From Chromobacteriaceae bacterium (GTDB lineage Bacteria > Pseudomonadota > Gammaproteobacteria > Burkholderiales > Aquaspirillaceae), in NCBI GenBank assembly GCA_030151505.1, contig JASLDQ010000134.1:1-16272 (forward strand): a DNA stretch of 16,272 nt, written 5' to 3'. The notes under the pieces are model-generated. The model saw nothing but the letters and a program-made list of their open reading frames with translations. It was not told the origin of the DNA and did no database searches. The translations under genes and the position numbers were made by a program. Of this stretch, positions 1 to 7,793 are shown piece by piece. Every line of letters begins with the position of its first letter. The stretch's first letter is position 1.

Positions 1-1
1 C

Positions 2-1516
<1,515 letters not shown>

Positions 1517-1523
1517 CCGTCAC

Positions 1524-1551
1524 CGGCCCCGTCATCCGGCGGGGCCGTTTT
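1524..1551 (+). terminator. Rho-independent terminator after leuS
   Basis: A perfect 8-bp GC stem (CGGCCCCG at 1524-1531, CGGGGCCG at 1540-1547) with an 8-nt loop is followed by TTTTGCTTT. It starts 8 nt after the leuS stop and ends about 32 nt before the lptE start codon, so it separates leuS from lptE-holA or attenuates read-through. Confidence 0.8.
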
Positions 1552-1583
1552 GCTTTCACCCCTTGCGCCGGAGCCTTGCCACG

Positions 1584-2126
1584 ATGCGTGCCGTCCGACT
1601 TGTCCTCATGCTGGCGCTTGCCGCCACCCTGTCCGCCTGCGGCTTCGCCCTGCGCGGCACCGCCGCCGACACCGCGCAGAAGCCGCTGCCGTTTTCCTCG
1701 GTCTACCTTGCTCCCGGTTCGCAGATCGGCTCCGAGCTGACGCGCCAGCTGCAGTTCCGCCGCGACGTCGCGCTGGTCTCCGACCCGGTCGCGGCCGAGG
1801 CCACGCTGCGCGTGGTCAGCGAGGAACAGCAGAAGGAAACCTCCGCGATCAACCGGGCCGGCCGCATCACCGAATACCGGCTGGTCTACCGCGTCACCGT
1901 GGAGGTCGACAAGCACAAGCGTCCCTACGGCGAGCCGGTGACGGTGCTGGTGACCCGCATGCTGCCCTACAGCGACGCCGCGGTGCTCGGCAAGGGCATC
2001 GAAGAAGGGGTGGTGTGGAAATCCATGCGGGAGGATGCGGCGCAACTGCTGATGTTCCGTCTGGCCGTTCTCAAGCCGGTCGAGGCGGGGCTGCCCCCTA
2101 CCGCGCCGGCCACGCCGAAGCCGTAA
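1584..2126 (+). CDS. lptE: LPS-assembly lipoprotein LptE
   Basis: Outer-membrane lipoprotein that plugs and assists the LptD barrel in the last step of lipopolysaccharide export. 180 residues, close to the family's usual size. The N-terminus is a lipoprotein signal: a positively charged start (MRAVR), a hydrophobic core, and lipobox L-S-A-C with the acylated cysteine at residue 19, followed by the GFALRG segment typical of LptE. The rest (TRQLQF, EYRLVYRVTVEVDK, AAQLLMFRLAVL) matches the family's short alpha/beta fold. ATG 1584 is chosen because it gives a complete signal peptide and has GGAG at 1570-1573; the frame is open further upstream but would put leuS-overlapping sequence before the signal. 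The stop overlaps the holA start (TAATG). The leuS-lptE-holA order is the classical proteobacterial one and supports the call. Confidence 0.93.
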   Translation: MRAVRLVLMLALAATLSACGFALRGTAADTAQKPLPFSSVYLAPGSQIGSELTRQLQFRRDVALVSDPVAAEATLRVVSEEQQKETSAINRAGRITEYRLVYRVTVEVDKHKRPYGEPVTVLVTRMLPYSDAAVLGKGIEEGVVWKSMREDAAQLLMFRLAVLKPVEAGLPPTAPATPKP

Positions 2127-3127
2127 TGCAGAAACGTATCGACGACCTTGAGCGCGAGCTCAAGCAGGGGCTGGCACCGCTGTATGTGGTGCACGGCGAC
2201 GAAGCCTTGCTGGCGCTGGAAGCGGCCGACCTGATCCGCCATGCCGCCCGCACCGCCGGCTACGCCGAACGCGAGGTGCTGACGGTGGAAGGCAGCTTTG
2301 ACTGGTCGCGCCTCCTGGAGGCGGCCGGCAGCGTGTCGCTGTTCGCCGACCGCAAGCTCCTGGAAATCCGCATTCCGTCCGGCAAGCCCGGTACCGACGG
2401 GGCCGCCGCGCTGGCGGCTTTTGCCGTGCGCCTGCCCGGCGACACGGTCACGCTGGTGCAGTTGCCCCGGCTCGACAAGGCCCAGCTCTCGTCCAAGTGG
2501 TTTTCCGCGCTGGATGCGGCCGGCGTCTCGCTGGCGGCGCAACCGGTCGAGCGGCGCGAGTTGCCGTCCTGGATCGGCCGGCGGCTGGCGCGGCAGGGCC
2601 AGAAGCTGACGCCGGAGGCGCTGGCGTTCTTCACCGACCGGGTCGAGGGCAATTTGCTGGCGGCCCGGCAGGAAATCGACAAGCTCGCGCTGCTGCATCC
2701 GGCCGGAGAGCTCGATCTGGAGACGGTGCAGGCGGCGGTGGCCAACGTCGCGCGCTTCGACGTGTTCAAGCTGTCGGAATCGTGGCTGGCCGGCGACGCC
2801 GCACGGGCGGTGCGCATGCTGGCCGGGCTGGAAGCCGAGGGCGAGGCGGTGGTGCTGGTGTTGTGGTCGGTGGCGGAAGAGTTGCGCAGCCTGCTGCGCA
2901 TCCGCGTCGGGCTGAAGGACGGCCGGCCGCTGACGCAGCTGATGCGCGACAACCGCATCTGGGGCGAGCGGCAAAAGCTGGTCGAACCGGCCTTGCGCCG
3001 GCTTGGGCAGGCCCGGCTGGCCGCGGCCCTGGGGCGTTGCGCCGAAATCGACCGCGCGATCAAGGGCGCGGGGGCGGGCGATGCATGGAGCCTGATCCGC
3101 CAGTTGATGCTGGAGCTGTGCCGCTAG
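2126..3127 (+). CDS. holA: DNA polymerase III subunit delta
   Basis: Delta subunit of the clamp loader, which opens the beta sliding clamp during DNA replication. 333 residues, against 343 in E. coli. It begins MQKRIDDLERELKQG and carries the characteristic early segment LAPLYVVHGDEALLALEAADLIR. The middle has the family's clamp-binding/AAA-like region without a Walker A motif, as expected for delta. The stretch GNLLAARQEIDKLALL (about 174-189) and the VARFDVFKLSESWLAGD segment are typical of the helical lid and collar domains. The start overlaps the lptE stop by one base (TAATG) and lacks an evident Shine-Dalgarno, which suggests translational coupling to lptE. The stop lies in a 10-bp palindrome, CCGCTAGCGG. 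No U-tract terminator follows. Confidence 0.93.
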   Translation: MQKRIDDLERELKQGLAPLYVVHGDEALLALEAADLIRHAARTAGYAEREVLTVEGSFDWSRLLEAAGSVSLFADRKLLEIRIPSGKPGTDGAAALAAFAVRLPGDTVTLVQLPRLDKAQLSSKWFSALDAAGVSLAAQPVERRELPSWIGRRLARQGQKLTPEALAFFTDRVEGNLLAARQEIDKLALLHPAGELDLETVQAAVANVARFDVFKLSESWLAGDAARAVRMLAGLEAEGEAVVLVLWSVAEELRSLLRIRVGLKDGRPLTQLMRDNRIWGERQKLVEPALRRLGQARLAAALGRCAEIDRAIKGAGAGDAWSLIRQLMLELCR

Positions 3128-3472
3128 CGGATCTTCGGGCAGCCGTCCGCGAAGGCGGAGCCGGCTTCCCGCAGGGCCGGCCGCTTCCTCCGCGCGCAGT
3201 CGCCGCGGCAGGCCCGGTGTGCCGGGCGATCCGGGGTGTGTGACCGCAGGTTTTCATGTCGCGGTACTTTCCGGTTCGCCTCGCCTCTGGGGTGCGGTTC
3301 CCGCGCCGCCGCGCGGATGGATGTGGCGCTCCTGTCCTCTTTTCGGAAACCATGCTCCCCGGAAGCCGGCGACGACTTCCGCTGTTGAGCGGCAACGGAC
3401 GCGAGGCGTGCTTGGCTTGCCTGACGTGCTGGGCTAGGCTGATGCGGAAGATTCTTGTGCAAGGAGAAGGCG
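3128..3472. other. 345-nt gap between holA and the YidB-like gene
   Basis: No convincing coding frame on either strand; translations are arginine/proline-rich, as shadows in GC-rich DNA are. Small inverted repeats occur: GCCGGC at 3160-3165 with 3176-3181, and GCCCGG at 3212-3217 with CCGGGC at 3222-3227 (4-nt loop). Neither has a T-tract, so neither is a classical terminator, although one could serve holA with Rho. A candidate promoter for the next gene lies at 3412-3440. The rest is unexplained. Confidence 0.5.
3412..3440 (+). promoter_or_regulatory. Candidate sigma70 promoter for the YidB-like gene
   Basis: TTGGCT at 3412-3417 and TAGGCT at 3435-3440 are separated by 17 nt. Transcription would start near 3447, about 26 nt before the ATG, leaving room for the ribosome-binding site AAGGAG at 3461-3466. 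The -10 match is weak, so this is only a candidate. Confidence 0.35.
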
Positions 3473-3892
3473 ATGGGATTGCTGGACGGATTGCTGCAGG
3501 CCGCAGGCGGCCTGATGGGGAACGGGCAGGCGGGCGAGGAGGGCGGCGCCAGTGCGCTGACCGGCATCGCCGGACTGATCGAGCAGCAGGGCGGACTGGG
3601 CGGTTTGCTGGAAAAATTCCGGCAGGGCGGCTTGTCCGAAGTGGCTGGGTCCTGGGTCGGCACCGGCGAGAATCAGCCGATCAGCGCCGAGCAGATCCAG
3701 AACGTGCTCGGCAGCGAGCAGATCGGTATGCTGGCGGCGAAGTTAGGCGTTGATCCGCAGCAGGCGTCGGACATGGTGGCGCAATACCTGCCGCAAGTGG
3801 TCGACCGGCTGACGCCTGACGGGGAAGTCCCGGCCGGTGGCGACGTGCTCGGCCAGGGCGTCGAACTGCTCAAGGGATTGTTCAAGGGCTGA
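3473..3892 (+). CDS. YidB-like DUF937 family protein
   Basis: 139-residue protein of the YidB/DUF937 family, whose function is not established. The N-terminus MGLLDGLLQAAGGLMG, the glycine-rich GLIEQQGGLGGLLEKFRQGGL, and the ending VDRLTPDGEVPAGGDVLGQGVELLKGLF are diagnostic; the middle SAEQIQNVLGSEQIGMLAAKLGVDPQQASDMVAQYLPQ is the conserved helical core. There is no signal peptide or membrane segment, so it is probably cytoplasmic. ATG 3473 is chosen over the upstream GTG at 3455 because AAGGAG (3461-3466) lies 6 nt before it and the family starts MGLLD. It appears to be a single-gene unit: gaps on both sides, a candidate promoter upstream, and a large inverted repeat 30 nt downstream. The family call is firm; no role can be inferred from the context. 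Confidence 0.9.
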   Translation: MGLLDGLLQAAGGLMGNGQAGEEGGASALTGIAGLIEQQGGLGGLLEKFRQGGLSEVAGSWVGTGENQPISAEQIQNVLGSEQIGMLAAKLGVDPQQASDMVAQYLPQVVDRLTPDGEVPAGGDVLGQGVELLKGLFKG

Positions 3893-4264
3893 GCCAGCCA
3901 GCGGATCGTGGCTCGCCGGAGAGACATGACAAGGCCCGCCGTAACGCACACGGCGGGCCTTGTCATGTCTGTGCGGCAGGTCCGACCGCTGCGTCGACTG
4001 AATGGTCGGGGAGGAGTCCCCCCTGCGGTCTGTGAGCGACACCGCGCTGGGCGATCTGAGGGCCGGATAAGCGCGCGATTCGCATGGCTTTTCGCGACCC
4101 GCTTCCTATCCGTCCGCGCTATCCGTTCGAGCGTGAGGGGGATATGGACGACTGGGCCAGCCGTCCAGGTCGGCAGTGATCTTGAGTGTCGTGGCCGTCT
4201 CGCAAACCGGTATGGCGCGGTTTTGATCGCTGGAATTCACGCGGTCCGTGCCGTCGGGCCGTAC
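3893..4264. other. 372-nt gap between the YidB-like gene and rlmH
   Basis: The two flanking genes converge here. It holds the 21-bp inverted repeat (3922-3970) and little else that can be named. One tiny + strand frame, 4084-4179 (31 codons, starting MAFRDPLPIRPRYPF), has a fairly protein-like composition but no Shine-Dalgarno and no recognisable relative. Long frames running through the region on the + strand are shadows of rlmH, rsfS and nadD. No terminator with a U-tract is visible for rlmH in 4180-4264. Confidence 0.45.
3922..3970. terminator. Perfect 21-bp inverted repeat, probable bidirectional terminator
   Basis: The arms 3922-3942 and 3950-3970 are exact reverse complements around a 7-nt loop (AACGCAC). 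The GC core AAGGCCCGCCGT sits next to the loop and the outer end is AT-richer (GACATGAC). It lies 30 nt after the YidB-like stop and about 295 nt beyond the rlmH stop, in the space where the two units converge, so a bidirectional terminator is the simplest reading. There is no pure T-run, and the stem is longer than terminators usually need. Confidence 0.6.
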
Positions 4265-4735
4265 CTACTCGCGGTGGTAGGGGTGGCCGTTGAGGATGGA
4301 CACCGCGCGGTAGACCTGTTCGGCCAGCAGCACCCGCACCATGCCGTGCGGCAGGGTCAGGGCCGACAACTGCAGCAGCAGGTCGGCGCGCTGCTTCAGC
4401 TCGGCCGACAGACCGTCGGCACCGCCGATGACGATGCAGATATCGTCGCCGGACGCGAGCCAGTCCTTCAGTCCGGCCGCGAGTTGCATCGAGGTCCAGT
4501 TGCGGCCGCGTTCGTCCAGTACCACCAGCTTGCTGCGCGGCGGAATCGCTGCCAGCAGTCGCGCGTGTTCGGCGGCGATGCCGCGTTCGGCATTGACGCC
4601 GCCGCCGCGTTTTTCCGGCTTGATCTCGACCAGCTTCAGTTCCACTTCGCGCGGCAGGCGCTTGGCGTAATCGGCGTAGGCGTCGTCGACCCACTTGGGC
4701 ATCTTGGTGCCGACGGCGAGGAGGGTGATTTTCAT
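4265..4735 (-). CDS. rlmH: 23S rRNA (pseudouridine1915-N3)-methyltransferase RlmH
   Basis: SPOUT-superfamily methyltransferase that uses SAM to methylate N3 of pseudouridine 1915 in helix 69 of 23S rRNA, acting on assembled 70S ribosomes. 156 residues, against 155 in E. coli. Visible: N-terminal MKITLLAVGTKMPKWVD; LDERG before the knot; the SAM-binding trefoil-knot loop IVIGGADGLS; and the C-terminus VRVLLAEQVYRAVSILNGHP ending YHRE, near-identical to the E. coli ending. ATG at 4735 is chosen because it gives the canonical MKITL start; the frame continues upstream to 4792 without conservation. No Shine-Dalgarno is seen before the ATG (the leader is C-rich). It is the last gene of the DUF2804-nadD-rsfS-rlmH run, 81 nt after rsfS. 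Confidence 0.96.
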   Translation of the reverse strand: MKITLLAVGTKMPKWVDDAYADYAKRLPREVELKLVEIKPEKRGGGVNAERGIAAEHARLLAAIPPRSKLVVLDERGRNWTSMQLAAGLKDWLASGDDICIVIGGADGLSAELKQRADLLLQLSALTLPHGMVRVLLAEQVYRAVSILNGHPYHRE

Positions 4736-4772
4736 GCTGTGAGGGGAGCGGGGAATGTCAGGCGCAAGGCGG

Positions 4773-4800
4773 GCGATGCGGCGGTGTCCCATCGCATCGC
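4773..4800 (-). repeat. 8-bp inverted repeat in the rsfS-rlmH spacer
   Basis: GCGATGCG (4773-4780) and CGCATCGC (4793-4800) are perfect reverse complements around a 12-nt loop. It lies between the rsfS stop and the rlmH start, 37 nt ahead of the rlmH ATG. There is no T-tract on the - strand, so it is not a classical terminator; it may be an mRNA stem-loop affecting processing or rlmH translation. Confidence 0.5.
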
Positions 4801-4816
4801 GGTGTTGCCGGGAGGG

Positions 4817-5188
4817 TTACGCCGCGTTCCACGGGCGCACGCCGCCCGGCGGGGTGAAGCCGGGCTTCTGGCCGCCCCACAGTGCTTCGAGGTCGTAGTA
4901 GTCGCGCACGGCCGGCAGCATGACGTGGACCACCACGTCGCCGGCATCGACCAGCACCCATTCGCCCGATTCTTCGCCTTCGGTGCCGACGATGTCGACG
5001 CCGGCTTCCTTGAGCTTGACGTGGACGCTGTTGGCCAGCGCCTTGACCTGGCGGTTGGAGTCGCCGGTGCAGACGATCAGGCGGTTGAACAGCGAGGTGA
5101 GCGAGGTGGTGTCGAGATTGACGATGTCCTTGCCCTTGATGTCTTCGAGGGCTTCGACGGCCAGGGCGGCAATTTGTTCGGGATTCAT
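4817..5188 (-). CDS. rsfS: Ribosomal silencing factor RsfS
   Basis: RsfS (Iojap/YbeB family) binds ribosomal protein uL14 on the 50S subunit and blocks subunit joining, lowering translation in stationary phase or starvation. 123 residues, slightly longer than the E. coli protein (105) because of a C-terminal tail, GFTPPGGVRPWNAA. The conserved core is clear: ALEDIKGKDIVNLDTTSLTS, FNRLIVCTGDSNRQVKALA, EGEESGEWVLVDAGDVVVHV and RDYYDLEALWG. ATG 5188 has AAGG about 12 nt upstream (complement of 5201-5204), embedded in the last codons of nadD; only 7 nt separate the nadD stop from this start, so the two are surely co-transcribed. The nadD-rsfS-rlmH order is widely conserved and supports the call. 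Confidence 0.96.
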   Translation of the reverse strand: MNPEQIAALAVEALEDIKGKDIVNLDTTSLTSLFNRLIVCTGDSNRQVKALANSVHVKLKEAGVDIVGTEGEESGEWVLVDAGDVVVHVMLPAVRDYYDLEALWGGQKPGFTPPGGVRPWNAA

Positions 5189-5195
5189 GCGGGAT

Positions 5196-5876
5196 TCAAA
5201 CCTTGTTCGGTTGGTAGAGCCGGTGACGGCGGATGTAGTCGAGCACGGCGGGGGCGAGCTGGCCCAGACCGGTGCCGCCGGCGGCCAGATCGGCGCGGAT
5301 GGCGGTGGCCGATACGTCTACCGGGGATAAAGACAGGGCGCGGATTCTACCTGCTGGCGGAAGGTTTGCAAAATCAATCGCTTGCCGTGCCTGCCAGCGT
5401 TCCGCCAGCTCGGGCGGGAGACTGGCCCCGCCGGGCTCCCAGCCGGGGCGGGCGGCGACGGCCAGATGGCAGAGCGCCAGAATGTCGCGCCAGCGGTGCC
5501 AGGTGGCGAAGCCCGCCAGCTGGTCGCCGCCGATCAGCCACCAGACCGGTACGTCCGGGCCGAGCTCGGCGCGCAATTCTTCCAGTGTTTCCACGGTGTA
5601 GCACGGCGTGGCACGGAGGATTTCGCGCGGGTCGACCGTCAGGCCGGGTTCGGTCTCGATCGCCAGCCGGGCCATGGCCACCCGGTGCCCGGCGGCGGCG
5701 GCGGGAGCGGCGCGGTGCGGCGGGATGCCGGCCGGCATCAGCCGCACTTCGGCCAGCCCGAGCTCGTCGCGCAGCGCGCAGGCCAGCCGCAGGTGGGCGC
5801 GGTGGACGGGGTCGAAGGTGCCGCCGAGAATGCCGAGGCCGGCCGTGCGGCCGGTGGGCTTACCAGAGCGATTCAT
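5196..5876 (-). CDS. nadD: Nicotinate-nucleotide adenylyltransferase
   Basis: Transfers AMP from ATP to nicotinic acid mononucleotide to give deamido-NAD, the penultimate step of NAD synthesis. 226 residues, against 213 in E. coli. The nucleotidyltransferase signature GGTFDPVHRAHL spans residues 18-29, with the paired histidines H25 and H28 of the (H/T)xxH catalytic motif. The C-terminal ATP-binding motif is VSATAIR, the family's (I/V)S(S/A)TxIR. Other family marks are LMPAGIPPHR, TVETLEELRAELGP and WLIGGDQLAGFATWHRW. ATG 5876 gives a 13-residue leader before the Rossmann strand; no alternative in-frame ATG, GTG or TTG lies between it and the signature. The start overlaps the end of the DUF2804 gene by 17 nt, and rsfS follows after 7 nt, indicating one operon. 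Confidence 0.95.
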   Translation of the reverse strand: MNRSGKPTGRTAGLGILGGTFDPVHRAHLRLACALRDELGLAEVRLMPAGIPPHRAAPAAAAGHRVAMARLAIETEPGLTVDPREILRATPCYTVETLEELRAELGPDVPVWWLIGGDQLAGFATWHRWRDILALCHLAVAARPGWEPGGASLPPELAERWQARQAIDFANLPPAGRIRALSLSPVDVSATAIRADLAAGGTGLGQLAPAVLDYIRRHRLYQPNKV

Positions 5877-6855
5877 GGTCTTCGGTGACGCCGAGCAGGG
5901 CGCTAACCGGGCGCGGCGCGGCCGATGGGTAGGGCTTGAGCCAGCCGTCGAAGGTGCCGACCGGCTGGACGTAGCGGCTCCTGGCCAGGCCGAAGTTGCG
6001 ATCCTCGCGGCGCACGCCTTCCGGGGTGAAGCGGAGATCGACCAGGCCGTCTTTCGATTGGAGGGTCCACGGTGCGTCGGGTCGGTCCGGGTCGAAATCG
6101 AACTCCACTTCGCCGACGCGCCACAACTGGCCGTCCAGCCACAGGGCGTTTTCGGCGGTGCCCATGAAGCCGGCCTGCAGGTTGAAGCCCAGCTCGCGGT
6201 TGTGCGCACTGGCCCAGCGCCAGCGGGTGTGGCGTGCCAGCAGACCGTTGGACGAATCCAGCGCGGCGGTGGCGCCGTTGAGCGAATAGCGTTTGCCGGC
6301 CGCGTCGACGAAGCCGACCGCCGCCAGCCCGCCGACCTTGTGGGTGGAGTGGGCCAGCCAGTTGGCCGGGGCGATGGCGGCCAGCACCGGTGGCGTGTCC
6401 GTCAGCGGCAGGTGGGCGGCCACCCGCATTTCCGGCGCGGCGATGGACAGCTCCAGCCGGTCCGCCTGTCGCTTGAAGGTGAGGCGGCGCGGGCCGGACT
6501 TGAATTCGGCGTCGCCGAAGACGGCGTCGCTCAACCGGGCATGCACGTGCGGCAGGCCGGTGACGGAAAAGCCGGCTTCGATTTGCCGGGTATGGCGGTC
6601 GAACAGGTAGCAGAACGCGGTGGCGGCCCAGCCGGTGTCGACGATGGCGACGCCGAGAAAGAAGGCCTCGCCGCCCACGCAGGCGTACTGCCAGCGCTTG
6701 TGGTGCAGCTTGCGGGTCAGGCGGGAAAGCAGGGGGACGGCCAGCGGGCGCCAGTCGATTTTCTCGACGATGCCCTGATACATGCCGAAGGCCGGAATGC
6801 CGCGCTCGTGCACGAGGGCCAGGGGCGCGGCGGGAAGACTGGGGTAGGGGTCCAT
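5860..6855 (-). CDS. DUF2804 domain-containing protein
   Basis: 331-residue protein that fits the DUF2804 family, whose biochemical role is unknown. Family-like features: the start ...ALVHERGIPAFGMYQG followed by WRPLAVPLLSRLTRKLHHKRWQYACV; mid-protein KVGGLAAVGFVDAAGKRYSL; HTRWRWASAHNRELGFNLQAGF; FTPEGVRREDRNFGLARSRYVQPVGTF (quoted loosely from the C-terminal third, where charged and aromatic residues are dense). It is beta-rich, with no signal peptide or membrane segment, so probably cytoplasmic. The start is placed at ATG 6855 (MDPYPSLP) because that matches the family's usual short lead-in; the frame is open to 7011, but the extra 52 codons cross the divergent promoter region. No good Shine-Dalgarno is seen. 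It heads the probable operon with nadD and overlaps it by 17 nt. The domain assignment is from recall, not a search. Confidence 0.8.
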   Translation of the reverse strand: MDPYPSLPAAPLALVHERGIPAFGMYQGIVEKIDWRPLAVPLLSRLTRKLHHKRWQYACVGGEAFFLGVAIVDTGWAATAFCYLFDRHTRQIEAGFSVTGLPHVHARLSDAVFGDAEFKSGPRRLTFKRQADRLELSIAAPEMRVAAHLPLTDTPPVLAAIAPANWLAHSTHKVGGLAAVGFVDAAGKRYSLNGATAALDSSNGLLARHTRWRWASAHNRELGFNLQAGFMGTAENALWLDGQLWRVGEVEFDFDPDRPDAPWTLQSKDGLVDLRFTPEGVRREDRNFGLARSRYVQPVGTFDGWLKPYPSAAPRPVSALLGVTEDHESLW

Positions 6856-6970
6856 CCAGTGGATGTGGGGCTGTGAAGACGAGTCGAAGTTTACCGTTTG
6901 ATGACGGAAAGTCCAGAAAATACAGGTGCTAAGGTCGGGGCGGGTGGCTGGCTCAGCGCCGGTTTTCGGC

Positions 6971-6998
6971 TTGCTTTCAATATATAAAAATATATAAT
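6971..6998 (+). promoter_or_regulatory. Sigma70 promoter of the ArsR/YeeE-YedE operon
   Basis: TTGCTT at 6971-6976, 16 nt, then a consensus TATAAT at 6993-6998. Transcription would begin near 7005 and the ATG is at 7035, giving a leader of about 30 nt. This placement argues against translation from the GTG at 6999. The AT-rich stretch stands out sharply from the GC-rich surroundings. Confidence 0.7.
6980..6996. promoter_or_regulatory. AT-rich palindrome, candidate operator for the ArsR-family repressor
   Basis: ATATAT at 6980-6985 and ATATAT at 6990-6995, around AAAA, form a short inverted repeat (an alternative register pairs 6981-6986 with 6991-6996). It covers the spacer and overlaps the -10 of the operon promoter, the place where an ArsR-type repressor would block RNA polymerase. 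AT-rich palindromes are the known kind of target for BigR-type regulators. It may also affect the divergent DUF2804 unit 125 nt away. Confidence 0.5.
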
Positions 6999-7034
6999 GT
7001 GACCATCCCAATCCGAAAATCCTGTCGAATTACC

Positions 7035-7367
7035 ATGGATATCGAACTGTTGCGCAACAACGCCGGGCAGGCCGCCGCCTTGCTGAAAAGCCTGTCCAAT
7101 CCCGACCGCCTGCTGCTCTTGTGCCAGCTGGTCGACGGTGAAAAAACCGTCAGCGAGCTGGAAACCCTGACCGGTATCCATCAACCCACCCTGTCGCAGC
7201 AGCTCGGCGTGCTGCGCAACGAGGGGCTGGTTGACACCCGTCGCGACGGCAAGTGGGTGTATTACCGCGTCGCCCGTCCCGAGGCGCTGGCCATCCTGGC
7301 CACCCTGCACCAGATTTTCTGCGAGACCCACGCGCCGGAAACCCTCGCGCAAGGAGAGGCCGCATGA
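7035..7367 (+). CDS. ArsR-family regulator, BigR/YgaV-like persulfide/redox sensor type
   Basis: 110-residue winged-helix repressor. The helix-turn-helix lies at about residues 38-61 ([20 protein letters not shown]), followed by the wing [18 protein letters not shown]. The metal-binding ELCVCDL-type motif of ArsR/SmtB is absent. Instead there are exactly two cysteines, Cys30 in LLLLCQL and Cys96 in HQIFCETH, the positions that in E. coli YgaV, BigR and SqrR react with sulfide-derived persulfides to form a disulfide or polysulfide bridge and release DNA. ATG 7035 is chosen over GTG 6999 because the latter lies at the predicted transcription start and the family starts a few residues before AAALLKxLSNPDRL. 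The stop overlaps the next start (ATGA), tying it to the YeeE/YedE pair. The likely role is an autoregulated sulfur-stress repressor; the inducer is inferred from family and neighbours. Confidence 0.9.
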   Translation: MDIELLRNNAGQAAALLKSLSNPDRLLLLCQLVDGEKTVSELETLTGIHQPTLSQQLGVLRNEGLVDTRRDGKWVYYRVARPEALAILATLHQIFCETHAPETLAQGEAA

Positions 7368-7792
7368 TCGCCTGGGACCTGTTCACGCCGGCCTCGGCGC
7401 TGATCGGCGGCGCGATCCTGGGCGGCGCCGCCGGCACGTTCGCGCTGCTCAACGGCCGGGTCGCCGGCATCAGCGGCATGTTCGGCAGCCTGCTCGAAGC
7501 CGGCAGCAACAAGGCGGTCGCGCTGGCCTTCCTGCTCGGCATCGTGCTGGCGCCGCTGGCGTGGCGGCTGGCGGGCGAGCTGCCGGCGGTGCAGGTGTCG
7601 GGCCACCCCGCCCTGCTGCTGGCGGCCGGCCTGATCGTCGGCATCGGCACCCGGCTGGGCAGCGGCTGCACCAGCGGTCACGGCGTCTGCGGGCTGGCGC
7701 GCCTGTCGCCGCGCTCGCTCGCGGCCACGCTGGCCTTCATGGCCACCGGCTTCGCCACCGTGTTCGTCGCGCGCCACCTGCTGGGAGCCTGA
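7364..7792 (+). CDS. YeeE/YedE-like membrane protein, first half of a split pair
   Basis: 142-residue integral membrane protein of the YeeE/YedE (DUF395) superfamily, implicated in uptake of thiosulfate or other sulfur compounds. Hydrophobic segments lie at roughly residues 10-30, 50-70, 82-100 and 118-138. The family signature [20 protein letters not shown] followed by CGLARLS contains Cys102 and Cys109; equivalent cysteines line the substrate path in YeeE-type thiosulfate transporters. ATG 7364 has a perfect AAGGAG (7351-7356) 7 nt upstream and overlaps the regulator's stop as ATGA. The second half follows after 1 nt. In full-length YeeE the two halves are one chain; here they are separate genes and probably associate in the membrane. 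The substrate cannot be read from sequence: thiosulfate, persulfide or sulfide-related export are all possible. Confidence 0.9.
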   Translation: MIAWDLFTPASALIGGAILGGAAGTFALLNGRVAGISGMFGSLLEAGSNKAVALAFLLGIVLAPLAWRLAGELPAVQVSGHPALLLAAGLIVGIGTRLGSGCTSGHGVCGLARLSPRSLAATLAFMATGFATVFVARHLLGA

Positions 7793-7793
7793 C

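Noticed and set aside
3256-3472. Possible small or decayed gene upstream of the YidB-like gene
   Set aside because: All frames give arginine/proline-rich peptides with no recognisable relative and no ribosome-binding site.
3908-5932. Very long open frame on the + strand (over 670 codons)
   Set aside because: It lies opposite rlmH, rsfS and nadD, which are unmistakable on the - strand; its translation is low-complexity and histidine/glutamine/arginine-rich, typical of antisense frames in GC-rich DNA.
6999-7034. Upstream GTG start for the ArsR-family regulator
   Set aside because: The GTG begins right after the TATAAT box, at or before the transcription start, so it could not be translated from that promoter.
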